Below, piece after piece: positions 9,990 to 64,000 of a DNA stretch of 64,000 nt. The DNA is from Pomphorhynchus laevis. Its lineage: Eukaryota > Acanthocephala > Palaeacanthocephala > Echinorhynchida > Pomphorhynchidae. The notes under the pieces were generated by a model. The model was not told the DNA's origin, made no database searches, and was given only the letters and a program-made list of their open reading frames with translations. Where the stretch lies: contig WNNJ02002847.1 in the NCBI GenBank assembly GCA_012934845.2, positions 1-64,000 of the forward strand, given 5' to 3'. The position numbers and the translations under genes were made by a program. The stretch's first letter is position 1, and each line of letters begins with the position of its first letter.

Positions 9990-12470
9990 GATCTCTTGCT
10001 TAGAATGTCTTTGAGACCGATAAGTCTTTTTTACGAGGACAACACATTTTTTGATATTTTATCGATTTTATTACATTTTCTACTTTTATTTTATCTTGTT
10101 ATTTCTAAATATGAACCATTGCAAATTTTAGATATATCTATAAATATATATATTTTAAATATATATATACGAAATTTGATTTTCTAAAATCTTATCTTAT
10201 CTTGCGTAAGTGTGGGTATAGGCACAATATATATGTTTTTTAATATCAATGAATTGATCGTTCTTGATCAAATATTTAGATTAAATATTTTAGTTTTTTA
10301 AGTTTTTAATAATTACGTCTTATCGATTTAATTCATTTTATTTTCACTTTGTATCTTATTTGGTCATCTATACTTATGAAACTTTGACAGATATAAGATC
10401 ATTAGAATAATCTCGAAGATTATTTTCTTTTAGGTAATCGTTTAGATTAAAGAGTTTAGTTTTTTAAATTTTTATCGTTCATATTTTATTCATTTTATTT
10501 AATGTTTTCCCATTGTTTATCTTATCTTGTAATTTCTACTTAATAAACATTGCAAATATTAGATGATTAGAATAATCTTAAAGATTATTTTCGTTTGGTT
10601 GATCGTTTAGATTAAAAATTTTAGTTTTTCAATTTTTATTAATGATATTTTATCGATTTTATAACATTTTTATTTTACTGTTTATCTGATCTTGTAATTT
10701 CTACTTAGGAATAATTGCCAAATATAAGATTATTACTATTATCTTTGAGGTTGTTTTTATAGATAATCATTTAGATTAAATATTTTAGTTTTTCAAAAAT
10801 TTTAATTTTTATTAATGATATTTTATCGATTTTATAACATTTTTATTTTACTGTTTATCTGATCTTGTAATTTCTACTTAGGAACAATTGCCAAATATAA
10901 GATTATTACTATTATCTTTGAGGTTGTTTTTTAGATAATCATTTAGATTAAATATTTTAGTTTTTCAGAAATTTTAATTTTTATTAATGATATTTTATCG
11001 ATTTTATAACATTTTTATTTTACTGTTTATCTGATCTTGTAATTTCTACTTAAGAATAATTGCCAAATATAAGATTATTACTATTATCTTGGAGGTTGTT
11101 TTTGTGGATAATCATTTAGATTAAATATTTTAGTTTTTAAAAAATTTTAAATACATTTTATGGATTTATAACATTTTCTTTTCACTTTTTATCTTATCTG
11201 ATTATTTCCACTTGCAAGGCATTGATAAATATTAGATTATTGAAGATATAGGTTATTAAATATTAGATATTATATTAATATTATATTATAATATTATTAA
11301 ATATTATATATAATAATATTAGAATATTATTTTGTTTTAGATAATCGTTTAGATGCAATATTTTAGTTTTTCAAATTTTCTAATATATTTTATCGGTTTG
11401 TTTACATTTTATTTCCGCTATTTATTTTACATTGTAAGTTATATTTATAAAACATTGCAAATATTAAATTATTAGAATAATCTTGAACATTATTTTCTTT
11501 GAGATAATTGTGTAGATTAAACATTTTAGTTTCTTAAAATTTTATTGTTGATATTTTATTTATTTCATATAATTTTCTCTCACTGTTAATCTTATCTTGT
11601 AATTAATTCTTATTATTAGAATAATTTTGAAAATGATTTTCATTTTGATAATCGTTCAGATTCAAAATTTTTGATTTCAAAACTTTATTAATGATATTTA
11701 TCGAATTTATTTCATTTTTTAATCTTATCTCATCATTTCTACTCATCAAACATTCCTAAATATTAGATTATTAGAATAATCTTGAAAGATTATTTTCTTT
11801 AAGATAATTGTTTAGATAAAAAAATTGTTTTGCAAGTTTTTATTGATGATATTTCGATTTTATTACATTTTATTTTTACATTTTATCTCGTCTTGTAATT
11901 TTTACTTATGATACCTTGTCAAATATTTAATTATAAATAATATTAGATTATAAATAATATTAGATTATAAATAATATAAGATATTAAAACAAATAATATA
12001 TGATCGCTTAGATTTTATATTTTAGTTCAAATTTTATTATAAATTGATTGTTCACTTATATTGGATTATTTATTAGTGGAGAGAGTGAAGAAAATATTTA
12101 TTATATCAAATTTTCAATAGCATACTCCCATCATCATCAGGAGTGGTGATGATAACAGTAGGCTATTGAAAATTTAATTGAATAAATATTTTCTTCACTC
12201 TCTCCACTAATAAATAAACAAATTTTATTATTAATATTTTATCAATTTGATTTTTACTTCTGATCTGATCTTATAGTATTTCTCACCACTTAGTATTTAA
12301 ACTATATCATCTAAAATAATTGATCTCTGGTTTAGAATGTCTTTGAGACCGATAAGGCTTCTGTTGATAATTTGCGAATTGTAAGGCCATCACATTTTTT
12401 TGATATTTTATCGATTTTATTGCATTTTCTACTTTTATCTTATCTTGTAATTTCTAAAGATGAACCAAAG
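9990..12470. repeat. Degenerate 172-bp tandem array
   Basis: Units built around ATATTTTATCGATTTTAT, an ATCTTATCTTGTAATTTCTAC-like block and TTAGATTAAATATTTTAG recur through the interval. The best-kept copies are spaced 172-173 bp (for example at 10714, 10887 and 11059). The first and last units (about 9995-10110 and 12335-12470) are the most similar to each other, sharing TTTGAGACCGATAAG, as if the array grew inside one original unit. Non-coding. Confidence 0.75.
12070..12213. mobile_element. Palindromic element with hammerhead-like loop
   Basis: Two about 51-bp near-perfect inverted arms (12070-12120 and 12163-12213) surround a 42-bp centre. Read on the minus strand, the centre gives CTGATGATGATGGG and then ATTGAAAATTT. 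The plus strand gives GTGATGATAA and then ATTGAAAATTT. So each strand carries a decayed CTGATGA...GAAA pair. It looks like a small foldback insertion in the 172-bp array. Confidence 0.65.
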
Positions 12471-13830
12471 ATATATTTTCTAAAGATAAAACAGTGTATA
12501 ACTTATGATCGTAATAGCGTATTGAAAAAATTGGAAACGTTTATAACTTGGGATCAGAAAAGGTTCTTGAATAAATTGGAAAAGCTTATAACTTATGACT
12601 TGAAAAGGTTATGTAATGAATTTAAAAAGTTTATAACTTCCGACCTGAAATGATTATTGAACAAATTGGAAAAATTTATAGCTTCTGATCTAAGAAGGTT
12701 ATTAAATTAATTGGAAACCTTTATAACTTGTGATCAGTGAAGGTTATTGTATAAATTGGAAAAGATTATAACTTCTGACCTTAAAAGGTTTTAGAATAAA
12801 CTGGGAAACCTTTATAGCTTGTGATCAGTGAAGGTTATTGTATATATTGGAAAAGATTATAACTTCTGACCTTAGAAGGTTTTAGAATAAACTGGGAAAC
12901 CTTTATAGCTTGTGATCAGTGAAGGTTATTGTATATATTGGAAAAGATTATAACTTCTGACCTTAGAAGGTTTTAGAATAAACTGGGAAACCTTTATAGC
13001 TTGTGATCAGTGAAGGTTATTGTATAAATTGGAAAAGATTATAACTTCTGACCTTAGAAGGTTTTAGAATAAACTGGGAAACCTTTATAGCTTGTGATCA
13101 GTGAAGGTTATTGTATAAATTGAAAAAGATTATAACTTCTGACCTTAGAAGGTTTTAGAATAAACTGGGAAAGCTTGTAACTTCTGACCTGAAGAGTATA
13201 ATGAATAAAACTTGAAAAAGTTTATTACTTCTGATCTGATAATATTAAGGAATAAATTGGCAAAGCTTAAACTTATGACTTGAAAAGCTTATGTAATAAA
13301 TTTAAATAGTTTATAACTTCTGAACTTAGATGGTTATCGGATAAATTAGAAAAGCTTATAACTTATTACCTGAAAGGGTTATTGAATAATTTGAAAAGTT
13401 TACAACTTATGACCAGAAATGTTATTGAACAAATTGGAAAAGTTTACAGCTTTTGACCTGATAAGGATTTTGTATAAATTGGAAAAGTTTATAACTTCTG
13501 ACCTTGTTAGGTTATTGAATAAATTTGAAAAGTTTAACTTCTGATCTGAAATGATTATTGAACAAATTGGAAAAATTTATAGCTTCACATCTGAGTAGGT
13601 TATTGACTTATTTGGAAAAATTATTAACTTATTGAATAAATAAGAAAAGTTTATAACTTATGACCTGAGATTTTTTGGAATAAATTTAAAAAGTTTATAA
13701 CTTGTGACTTGGAAGGTTATCGAATATAATAACATTCATATTAATGAATAAATTGTAAAAGTATTTTTACTTTTGATCAGAGATGTTATTAAGTTAATTG
13801 GAAAAGTTTATAACTTCTGACACGATTATT
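12471..13830. repeat. 45-bp tandem array with 91-bp higher-order unit
   Basis: Monomers of about 45 bp (core AAATTGGAAAAGTTTATAAC) run through the interval. From about 12740 to 13160 they are organised in 91-bp dimers (landmarks at 12791, 12882, 12973, 13064 and 13155, exactly 91 apart), much more alike than the rest, indicating recent local amplification. A short ORF at its start is repeat-encoded, not a gene. Confidence 0.88.
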
Positions 13831-14379
13831 CACTCTTTGAGAGTTAATACATATAACAGCTTACATTCACTTCAGTGCATATAATTTGATATGTTTTGCT
13901 TGTGGATCTTAAATATTGCAACATTTTGTTTCTTACTCTTGAGTGAATAACGTCGGAGTGATGTAAGTTAAATAAGTTTTATAAAATATTAGTTTTCATG
14001 GCAACTATTAAACCGATCAAATTTTTAAACAATCTAACTAATTTATCTGTATGACTTTTGCTGTTTTTTGTTAGTTAGACATGTTTTCTTACCTTACCTA
14101 TTTCTTATTGTAGATTTTCTTGAATAAAGCATCTGCATTTGTTTTGTATATATGAAATATATTTAATTAGTGGAGATGATTAATCTAAAGTGAAATTATT
14201 AGTTTATGATATTGAAAACTTATTAGATTGAAAATTATTAGATTATTAGATTATTAGACATCAATAATAATGATAATAATTATATTTTGAAAATAAGTGA
14301 ACAATCAGCTGCAATATGGAGATGTGCAATATGGTAATAATATTTATTATTACCGTTTGATGAATATTAATATCTCTAC
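13831..14379. other. AT-rich spacer
   Basis: Nothing recognised beyond simple AT-rich sequence. Confidence 0.4.
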
Positions 14380-14452
14380 TAATATACATCAATATTTCTA
14401 CCCTATTTACAATTCTCACAGGCAACCCAAGGGACCTGAAAGAAGAGATAAC
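14380..14452 (-). mobile_element. LINE reverse-transcriptase fragment
   Basis: On the minus strand it reads SLGLPVRIVNRVEI, matching the SLGLPARIVNRVEI stretch of the larger LINE at 17068-17544. It is a short, isolated, second copy of the same non-LTR element. Confidence 0.75.
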
Positions 14453-15302
14453 ACGCTGTTTTTGAAAACTCAAACAACATGAAAAGGACGTTGAAATAAA
14501 ATAACAATAAAGGAAAATGAAATAACAACAACGAATTGCTTATTTTTCTTGGTATTACGCTAAATTGTTGCAGGTATTATATTTTATTAGAATATAATAT
14601 TGGAATATTATATTTTATTAGAATATAATATTAGAATATAATATTTATTATATTATATTTTAATTAGAATTATACATATCTTAGAATGAAACTAAGATAG
14701 CTGCCCATCTTAGTTTAGTTCAAACCAAAATAACGCTTAAACTTTAAAATTTGTAGTTTTTAAATATGTCTAATTGATTGAATATAATAAATGAATATAA
14801 TGCGCCACAGAGTATGTGACCTGGTTATGCTATGCAGAAGAATACATTGCAAAAATTGAAATTTAATTTTTATTCTGAATATAATCTTGAAAATTTATTT
14901 CTGTTCAAAAACATATATCGATTATTGGTGAATCAATATACTTTTTTAAAATTGATTAAAATAAACCAATAACACACGTTTACATAAAACGTTAAAAAAT
15001 GATTAAGTCCGTTTGTGATATAATAAAATGTTAACCTAAAACATAGCAATTTCATTGACTTTTGAATATTTATTTTATAAATTTGTTAATAAAAATATAA
15101 ATTTGTTAATAATTTTTTTAATAAATATTTATTATAATTTAATTGATTTACATTATTGTTTATAAATATTTATAAATTTTATTATAAATTTGTTAATAAA
15201 AATAACAAATTTTATATAATTTCGTTTATCATACAGTGAAATTAAAATTATTTTATGAATCAGCGTAACATAATTTATTTTCAAGTAAATCATTGTACGC
15301 GA
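14453..15302. other. AT-rich spacer
   Basis: Runs of short AATATTA-type repeats around 14580-14660 and 15070-15200. No gene recognised. Confidence 0.4.
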
Positions 15303-16275
15303 GAAGGATAATGTTATTCACAATTAATACTTTACGATTTAAACCGTAATTCGAATGAATTTTGAAATGGCAATCAAAAAAATAGCAACAAATGAATCAT
15401 CTATTTATCATTGACACAAGTCTAAAACAGTAGAATTTCTGTCAAACGAATTTTATGATTAATTTTATGTGGATAAATCATCCATTATTCTTTTTGACAT
15501 GTTTTTAAACCTGTACTTTTAACTTCACTTTAAGTTGCATACAAAACTGCATATTAGTGTAGTCGTTGCATTTTTTTAATGTATTAAACTGATATAAACC
15601 AGATTATCACTAATACGCGTTCTAGATATTTAAGAACTGGGTGACGCAATGACGCGTTGTGAGATGTAAATACTTGCAAAATATGTAAACTTGCAATCTC
15701 ACAAATTTCATAAATAATCATGTATCTATTATTTTTTCATGTGGTTAGTATTATTTTTTTCGATTTTAATTTATTATTACTGAAATCCCCAAACAAAAGA
15801 TGCTTATCTTTGTTAAATAATATAGGCATTTTTAATTTTATAAACTGATTTAATTTGCATACAAGGATAAACATAATATTTTTAGATAATTATAAAAAAC
15901 AAGAGATCAATCCATTTGTTAGTAAATTGATCGGCTATTACAAATCGTTTATACGTATTGTTCGACACAGTAAACATCCTAATAAACGCTATGTTGATAC
16001 ATCTTCGTGGATTTGCATTAAAAACATCTTTGTTCATTATTACAGATACTTCTTTTGTGCGTCTAGGTGAATTTTGAGAAGTGTTTGCAGACATTTTATT
16101 CCATTATATTAAGGGCAGTACAGTAACTCGTTTAACAGAAATTCTACTGCTTTAGAATTGTGTCAATGATAAATAGATGATTCATTTGTTGCTACATTTT
16201 TGATGACCATTTCAAAATTCATTCTAATGACGGTTTGAACCGTAAAGTATTAATTTTGAATAATAATAAGGATTT
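15303..16275. mobile_element. Element with about 140-bp inverted terminal arms
   Basis: 15303-15450 and 16130-16275 are reverse complements of each other, with scattered mismatches. Shared landmarks include GATTCATTTGTTGCTA with its complement, and ACGGTTT..CGTAAAGTATTAAT. The 680-bp interior has two short overlapping ORFs without recognisable domains. The shape suits a non-autonomous long-inverted-repeat DNA element, or an old inverted duplication. No target-site duplication was identified. Confidence 0.55.
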
Positions 16276-16378
16276 TGTTAATAACTATATAACAACTAAA
16301 ACGTTTTAGAAAGAAAAACATGAAGAAAAAGTTAACATAGAAAACAAAATCAGTTTAGTCGTTAATGGAGTCTTCATT

Positions 16379-17560
16379 GTGTTACAGCCTCAAGTCCACA
16401 GGGATCTGAGCCCTACATACAATCCAACACGCCGCTCTCCGACTAAACTACCCGGGGTCCTCACTCTCCGAAGAATCCAATCAAGGCGGACTATGCTCGG
16501 TAATCGGGAGATGAGGAGCTTGAGAAACCTTAGTCTTTGCTCTGGAAGACGTCCTCTTATAACAAGGACTAATCCCGAGATAGCCCAAGTATCCCAGAGG
16601 CGCACTTGGATTTTCCCATTCAATGACAGATGCTAAGCCCGTTTCAGGGCCCACCTAGCTTTCTTCATGATACCTTTGAGTCCATCCTGGTCATCTTTCG
16701 CTGACCAGTTCACCGTAATGGTAAACCCAAGGTATTTTATTCGATTTGTGAAGGTAGGGAGTGGGTGAAGCTGCAAAATGGAGGAAAGTGCAGGGAATGC
16801 TAATCTATTAAGTTTCTTTTTGGTGGTAGAGGCGCCATGAAAGACGACCACCTGCGATTTCGAGGACTTCAAAATAGGATTGGATAAGGTTAACTGGTCT
16901 TTTAATCTTAAAAAACGGCTGATGTCAGAAACTACATCTTTGCACCTGCGTCCAGAGAACAAGGATGTGGTATCATCAGATTATACCACAAGATGTTGAT
17001 CGCGTTTAATTTTTTTGTAGAGTATAATGGAGGCAGCAAGATACAAGATTGGAGAAAGTTGGGATCCTTAAGGCACACCCAAAATAGGGTAGAAATGACG
17101 TGCATCAAGTTCGTCTTCATAGAATAATCTCTTGGTATACAACAATATTTCCACCCTGTTAACAATTCTCGCAGGCAACCCAAGAGACCTGACAGGTGAG
17201 ATAATCAAAGGAATGGAAATACGGTCAAATGCAGCAGTAAAATCAAGAAAGACAGGCACAGCAAGCTGATGACTGTTATTTTGACAAAACTGATGCACTT
17301 CACCTATTGATAAATGAACCGAGCGATCTTTTACGTACCCATGAAAACCTGGTGGGATTAAATTTTGCCTACTTAGATGGTCGCGGATTTTTCGTGAAAG
17401 CGCTTTTTCGTAAATGGGGATGAGGGAATTTTGGATAGAGATATACTGCAGATCTTTAAGACATGAAATCGATTTCTTTTTTGGTAAAAGCACACGTCGG
17501 CTAATATTTATATCAGCAATATCTGACGGGGAGGCTAATAGCATTGTGATGGTGACCTAC
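16379..17560 (-). mobile_element. Non-LTR retrotransposon, partial reverse transcriptase
   Basis: On the minus strand, in order: LPKKKSISCLKDLQYISIQN, then IPPGFHGYVKDRSV (template-grip region), VFLDFTAAFDRISI (catalytic motif A), SLGLPARIVNRVEILLYT, ILGVP followed by QGSQLSPILYLA, a degenerate SDDTTSLFSG in place of the usual YADD box, a thumb-like IKYLGFTITVNWSAKDD, and KARWALKRA. The frame is broken by at least one stop and a frame change around the YADD box, so it is dead. The endonuclease and the 5' half are absent. Clade was not assigned. Confidence 0.85.
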
Positions 17561-20159
17561 TTTCTGTGAAATATTTAGAGAAAATATTTATAAAAAATTA
17601 TATAAATTAATTTAATTATTTTAAATATTTATAAAAAAATTTATTTACAAATTTATAAGAAAATTTATAAATATGTATAAAAAATAATATAAATTATTTA
17701 AATTATTATAAATATTTATAAAAAATATTTATTTACAAATTTATAAGAAAGCATTAGCATACATTTGTTCTTCATGTTAGAATTGTGTTTTATTCATCAT
17801 TAGAAACAAAAAATGTAACTGCATTTTATGACAACGCTATCAAAAGCTAGCGAAATATTAAAAAAATTAATAGAGTTTTTTTCCTATTTTGTTAATCGTG
17901 CTTAAATACTGAAAAGTCAAATTGATATTGTATATTGTCAACTGTTCTTTATTTATTGAATAAAGATCAGTTGATTTTATTATTTTTTTTATTTTTCTAC
18001 ATACGATGTTATTTCTATAATGTCCGTGCCAACCAAACAATGAGAATTTAATCTTTTTCATCGGAAATAGATTAAATCTGACTTTAATCTTGACATCTTA
18101 ACAATTTGGAGTTTCATAAGTTTAAAGAAGGAAATTGTAAAATCAATGACAATATCTAACAGTTTTTACAAAATTGTAGCCACAAATTCAGTTATACATA
18201 CTCAATTTATAACTCAAATTTACAGAAAAGTTGATTAAGATATCGAACAAGTTTGATTGAAGGAATCAAGAAGACTAAACAGCATAAACTGACTCTGTGC
18301 TGTTTCAAATTTTGAGTACCATCAATAGGGGACTGCTGCACACTTCAATCCAGTCGAAACAGCATAGAGTCAGTTTATGCTGTTTAGTCTTCCCGATTCC
18401 TTCAATCAGAATAGAAAATGGTAGGAAAAGTAGGTCATTTATTATATCGAACAATATATAAATTATTAGTTCAATAAAATATATTTTTATTCTTATCAAA
18501 ATATATACATTGATTCTTTTATTTAACCAATAGGTTATTGATTCAATTAAACTCAATTATAATTATTTGCCATCTTCTCTTAAATCGCGTTGTTTTATAA
18601 AAATAAGATCAATATAAGATAGTCAATGAAGCTGTGCATAAAGTTACTTTAGGTACAGATCAAACTATTTCGCACCTACATCACGTCATTAAATTAGCAA
18701 CCTTCACTGGTTAAAATCATCTGAAACTAGTTTCCTTATTTTCTATCAAAATTCGTAATCAGTATACCTGTCATTCATGAATTTTGGCCACTTTATTAAA
18801 AAAGGGTCTATCAATAATTTTAGATATATATTTTAATTCTAAGAATTTCAAACCCCTTAATTTGAGTTAAAATATTAAAATTTAATGTTTTAATTAATTA
18901 TTAATAAAGGTAACTTCAATTGCTTGTTTTTAATGAATTATTATCAACCACTTTATTTTGACGTTTTATTTTCACAAATGACAAAGTAATTTCTATAGGC
19001 TGGTGTTCTTAAAACAATTTCAATATAAGAAATTAAAAGATTTTACTCTATATTATACTTAAATTATACAATTTGACATTTGGCATACTCATTTAATTAG
19101 TACTCATTTAATATACACTTGATAATTCACTTTTCGACAAATAAAATTCGAAACCCAAAAGATAAAGTTTTTAACCCAAATTTAAATCATTATTGTAAAC
19201 ATATTATTTGATATTTTCTGAAAAATTATGATCTCAATCTATTTTTAAATTTTTTAACTTGAAACAAGAGAATAAAAAAGTACCAAGTAAATTTATCGTT
19301 CTTTTTTACATTTTGCTAGATTCTGCTAGCAAAAAATTGAAAAAATATTTTTACCATAAATTTAAGGAATCATACAAATTATATCAAAAATATTATTTTT
19401 ATTAATGTAATACATTGCGTATCTAAGAGGCTACGTCATTAAGAAATGACATTCTTTTTGGTTCAATTTATCTTCAATTTCCCCTTTATATTAAAATTTT
19501 ATTTTGTTTCTTATATTAACTGAATTGTTTAGGATTTATTTTTAAAGATATTTGGTATGGAAGACAAACTGGCAAAATAATATCGACAAACTGTTCTAAG
19601 TTCGCAAATGCCCTTGAATATTTAGTATGTCCCATTTGATATTCGGATTAGAATGACGTTCTAACTTAATATCGACGCCTCTTCCTATTACCAGGAATAA
19701 ACTTGAACTGATTATACAATTGACTTAGTTTCAATGTTTTCATACTATGTCGAAAAATAGTCAAGAGAATTTACAATCATCACGAAATGATACTTTTCTA
19801 TTTCAAACCAAAATTCTAATTATTTAGTTTTATAATGAAACTCAACTTTATTTGGAGTGATTTGCGAGTAATTGACTAATTGCTAACTTTACTGCAAAAG
19901 TTGAGTTATTTAGGATGAAGTCTATTAAGAGCAACAAACTCGTAGTAAGATTGATGGAAACATAATAAAATCATAATACACCTAATTTACATTCTCACAA
20001 ATTTTAAGTACAGATGATCACCGTGATATATACAAACAGTTTTATAGCACCTACTATAAAATACATTAAGAAGTATTTACAATCGTTATATCCGAAAGAA
20101 ACGTGCTTTTTCCATTTTAGATTATTTAAAATTACAATAAAACATTCAGCATCACCGAA
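17561..20159. other. 5' flank of the ABC transporter gene
   Basis: AT-rich sequence with no other gene recognised. It contains the palindrome at 18254-18409. A TATAAAAT at 20055-20062 lies about 100 bp upstream of the predicted start codon and could be a TATA box, but such strings are common in this base composition. An upstream non-coding exon cannot be excluded. Confidence 0.35.
18254..18409. repeat. Palindromic foldback repeat
   Basis: Two about 52-bp arms (18254-18305 and 18357-18409) are near-perfect reverse complements around a 51-bp centre. MITE-like; no clear target duplication. Confidence 0.8.
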
Positions 20160-63955
<43,796 letters not shown>

Positions 63956-64000
63956 GTTAGATAGTTCATTCTACTGAAATATACACATTTTTCTTTTTTT

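Noticed and set aside
12372-12653. 93-codon ORF with KKLETFIT, NKLEKLIT-like peptide repeats
   Set aside because: The peptide repeat simply reflects the 45-bp DNA repeat; the next units contain stops.
16379-16636. Plus-strand 85-codon ORF
   Set aside because: Antisense of the LINE reverse transcriptase tail.
18254-18409. Hammerhead core in the palindrome loop (GTCGAAAC)
   Set aside because: GTCGAAAC is present but no CTGATGA box could be placed with a stem II, so it is listed only as a foldback repeat.

Overview
The window is animal nuclear DNA: very AT-rich, with one intron-rich protein gene and many transposable-element remains. No lineage-specific marker was found. The Penelope-like, hAT and several non-LTR elements, together with hammerhead-bearing satellites, fit an invertebrate, but the phylum is left open.

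Layout. 1-4590 holds three abutting tandem-repeat families (units about 351, 360 and 463 bp). Each carries hammerhead-ribozyme core sequence. 4590-8165 contains Penelope-like element (PLE) remains: a GIY-YIG endonuclease end at 7400-7692 and hammerhead-like half motifs at 4684-4718 and 8091-8145. 9990-13830 is two further degenerate tandem arrays (about 172 bp, and 45/91 bp). 14380-17560 has pieces of a non-LTR retrotransposon and a long inverted repeat. 17561-20159 is the apparent 5' flank of the one host gene.

20160-63955 is a long ABC transporter of subfamily C (MRP1-like, with TMD0), plus strand. I could place 30 exons, and the gene runs off the right edge inside NBD2. About 1430 codons are present; the missing 3' end should encode the NBD2 signature, Walker B and H-loop (about 100-150 residues). 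Exon joins keep frame except at one junction (exon 22 to 23). NBD1 has Walker A, Q-loop, LSGGQ and Walker B, but the H-loop position reads Asn instead of His.

The introns hold most of the remaining content: LINE fragments in both orientations (37480-45410), a largely recognisable hAT element of the GTF2IRD2/ZBED type (46450-48612), a 1.3 kb 16-bp minisatellite (51262-52595), a decayed partial copy of exon 24, repeated PLE-thumb-like segments, and palindromic elements with a hammerhead-like half core on each strand.

The main unusual theme is the density and variety of hammerhead-like sequence. One satellite has a textbook type I motif. Another has a type I motif with a nearly absent stem III. 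Two families (the 360-bp repeat and an interspersed repeat) contain all the pieces in a permuted order that could only assemble between neighbouring tandem copies. All coordinates and folds were worked out by eye from the sequence.
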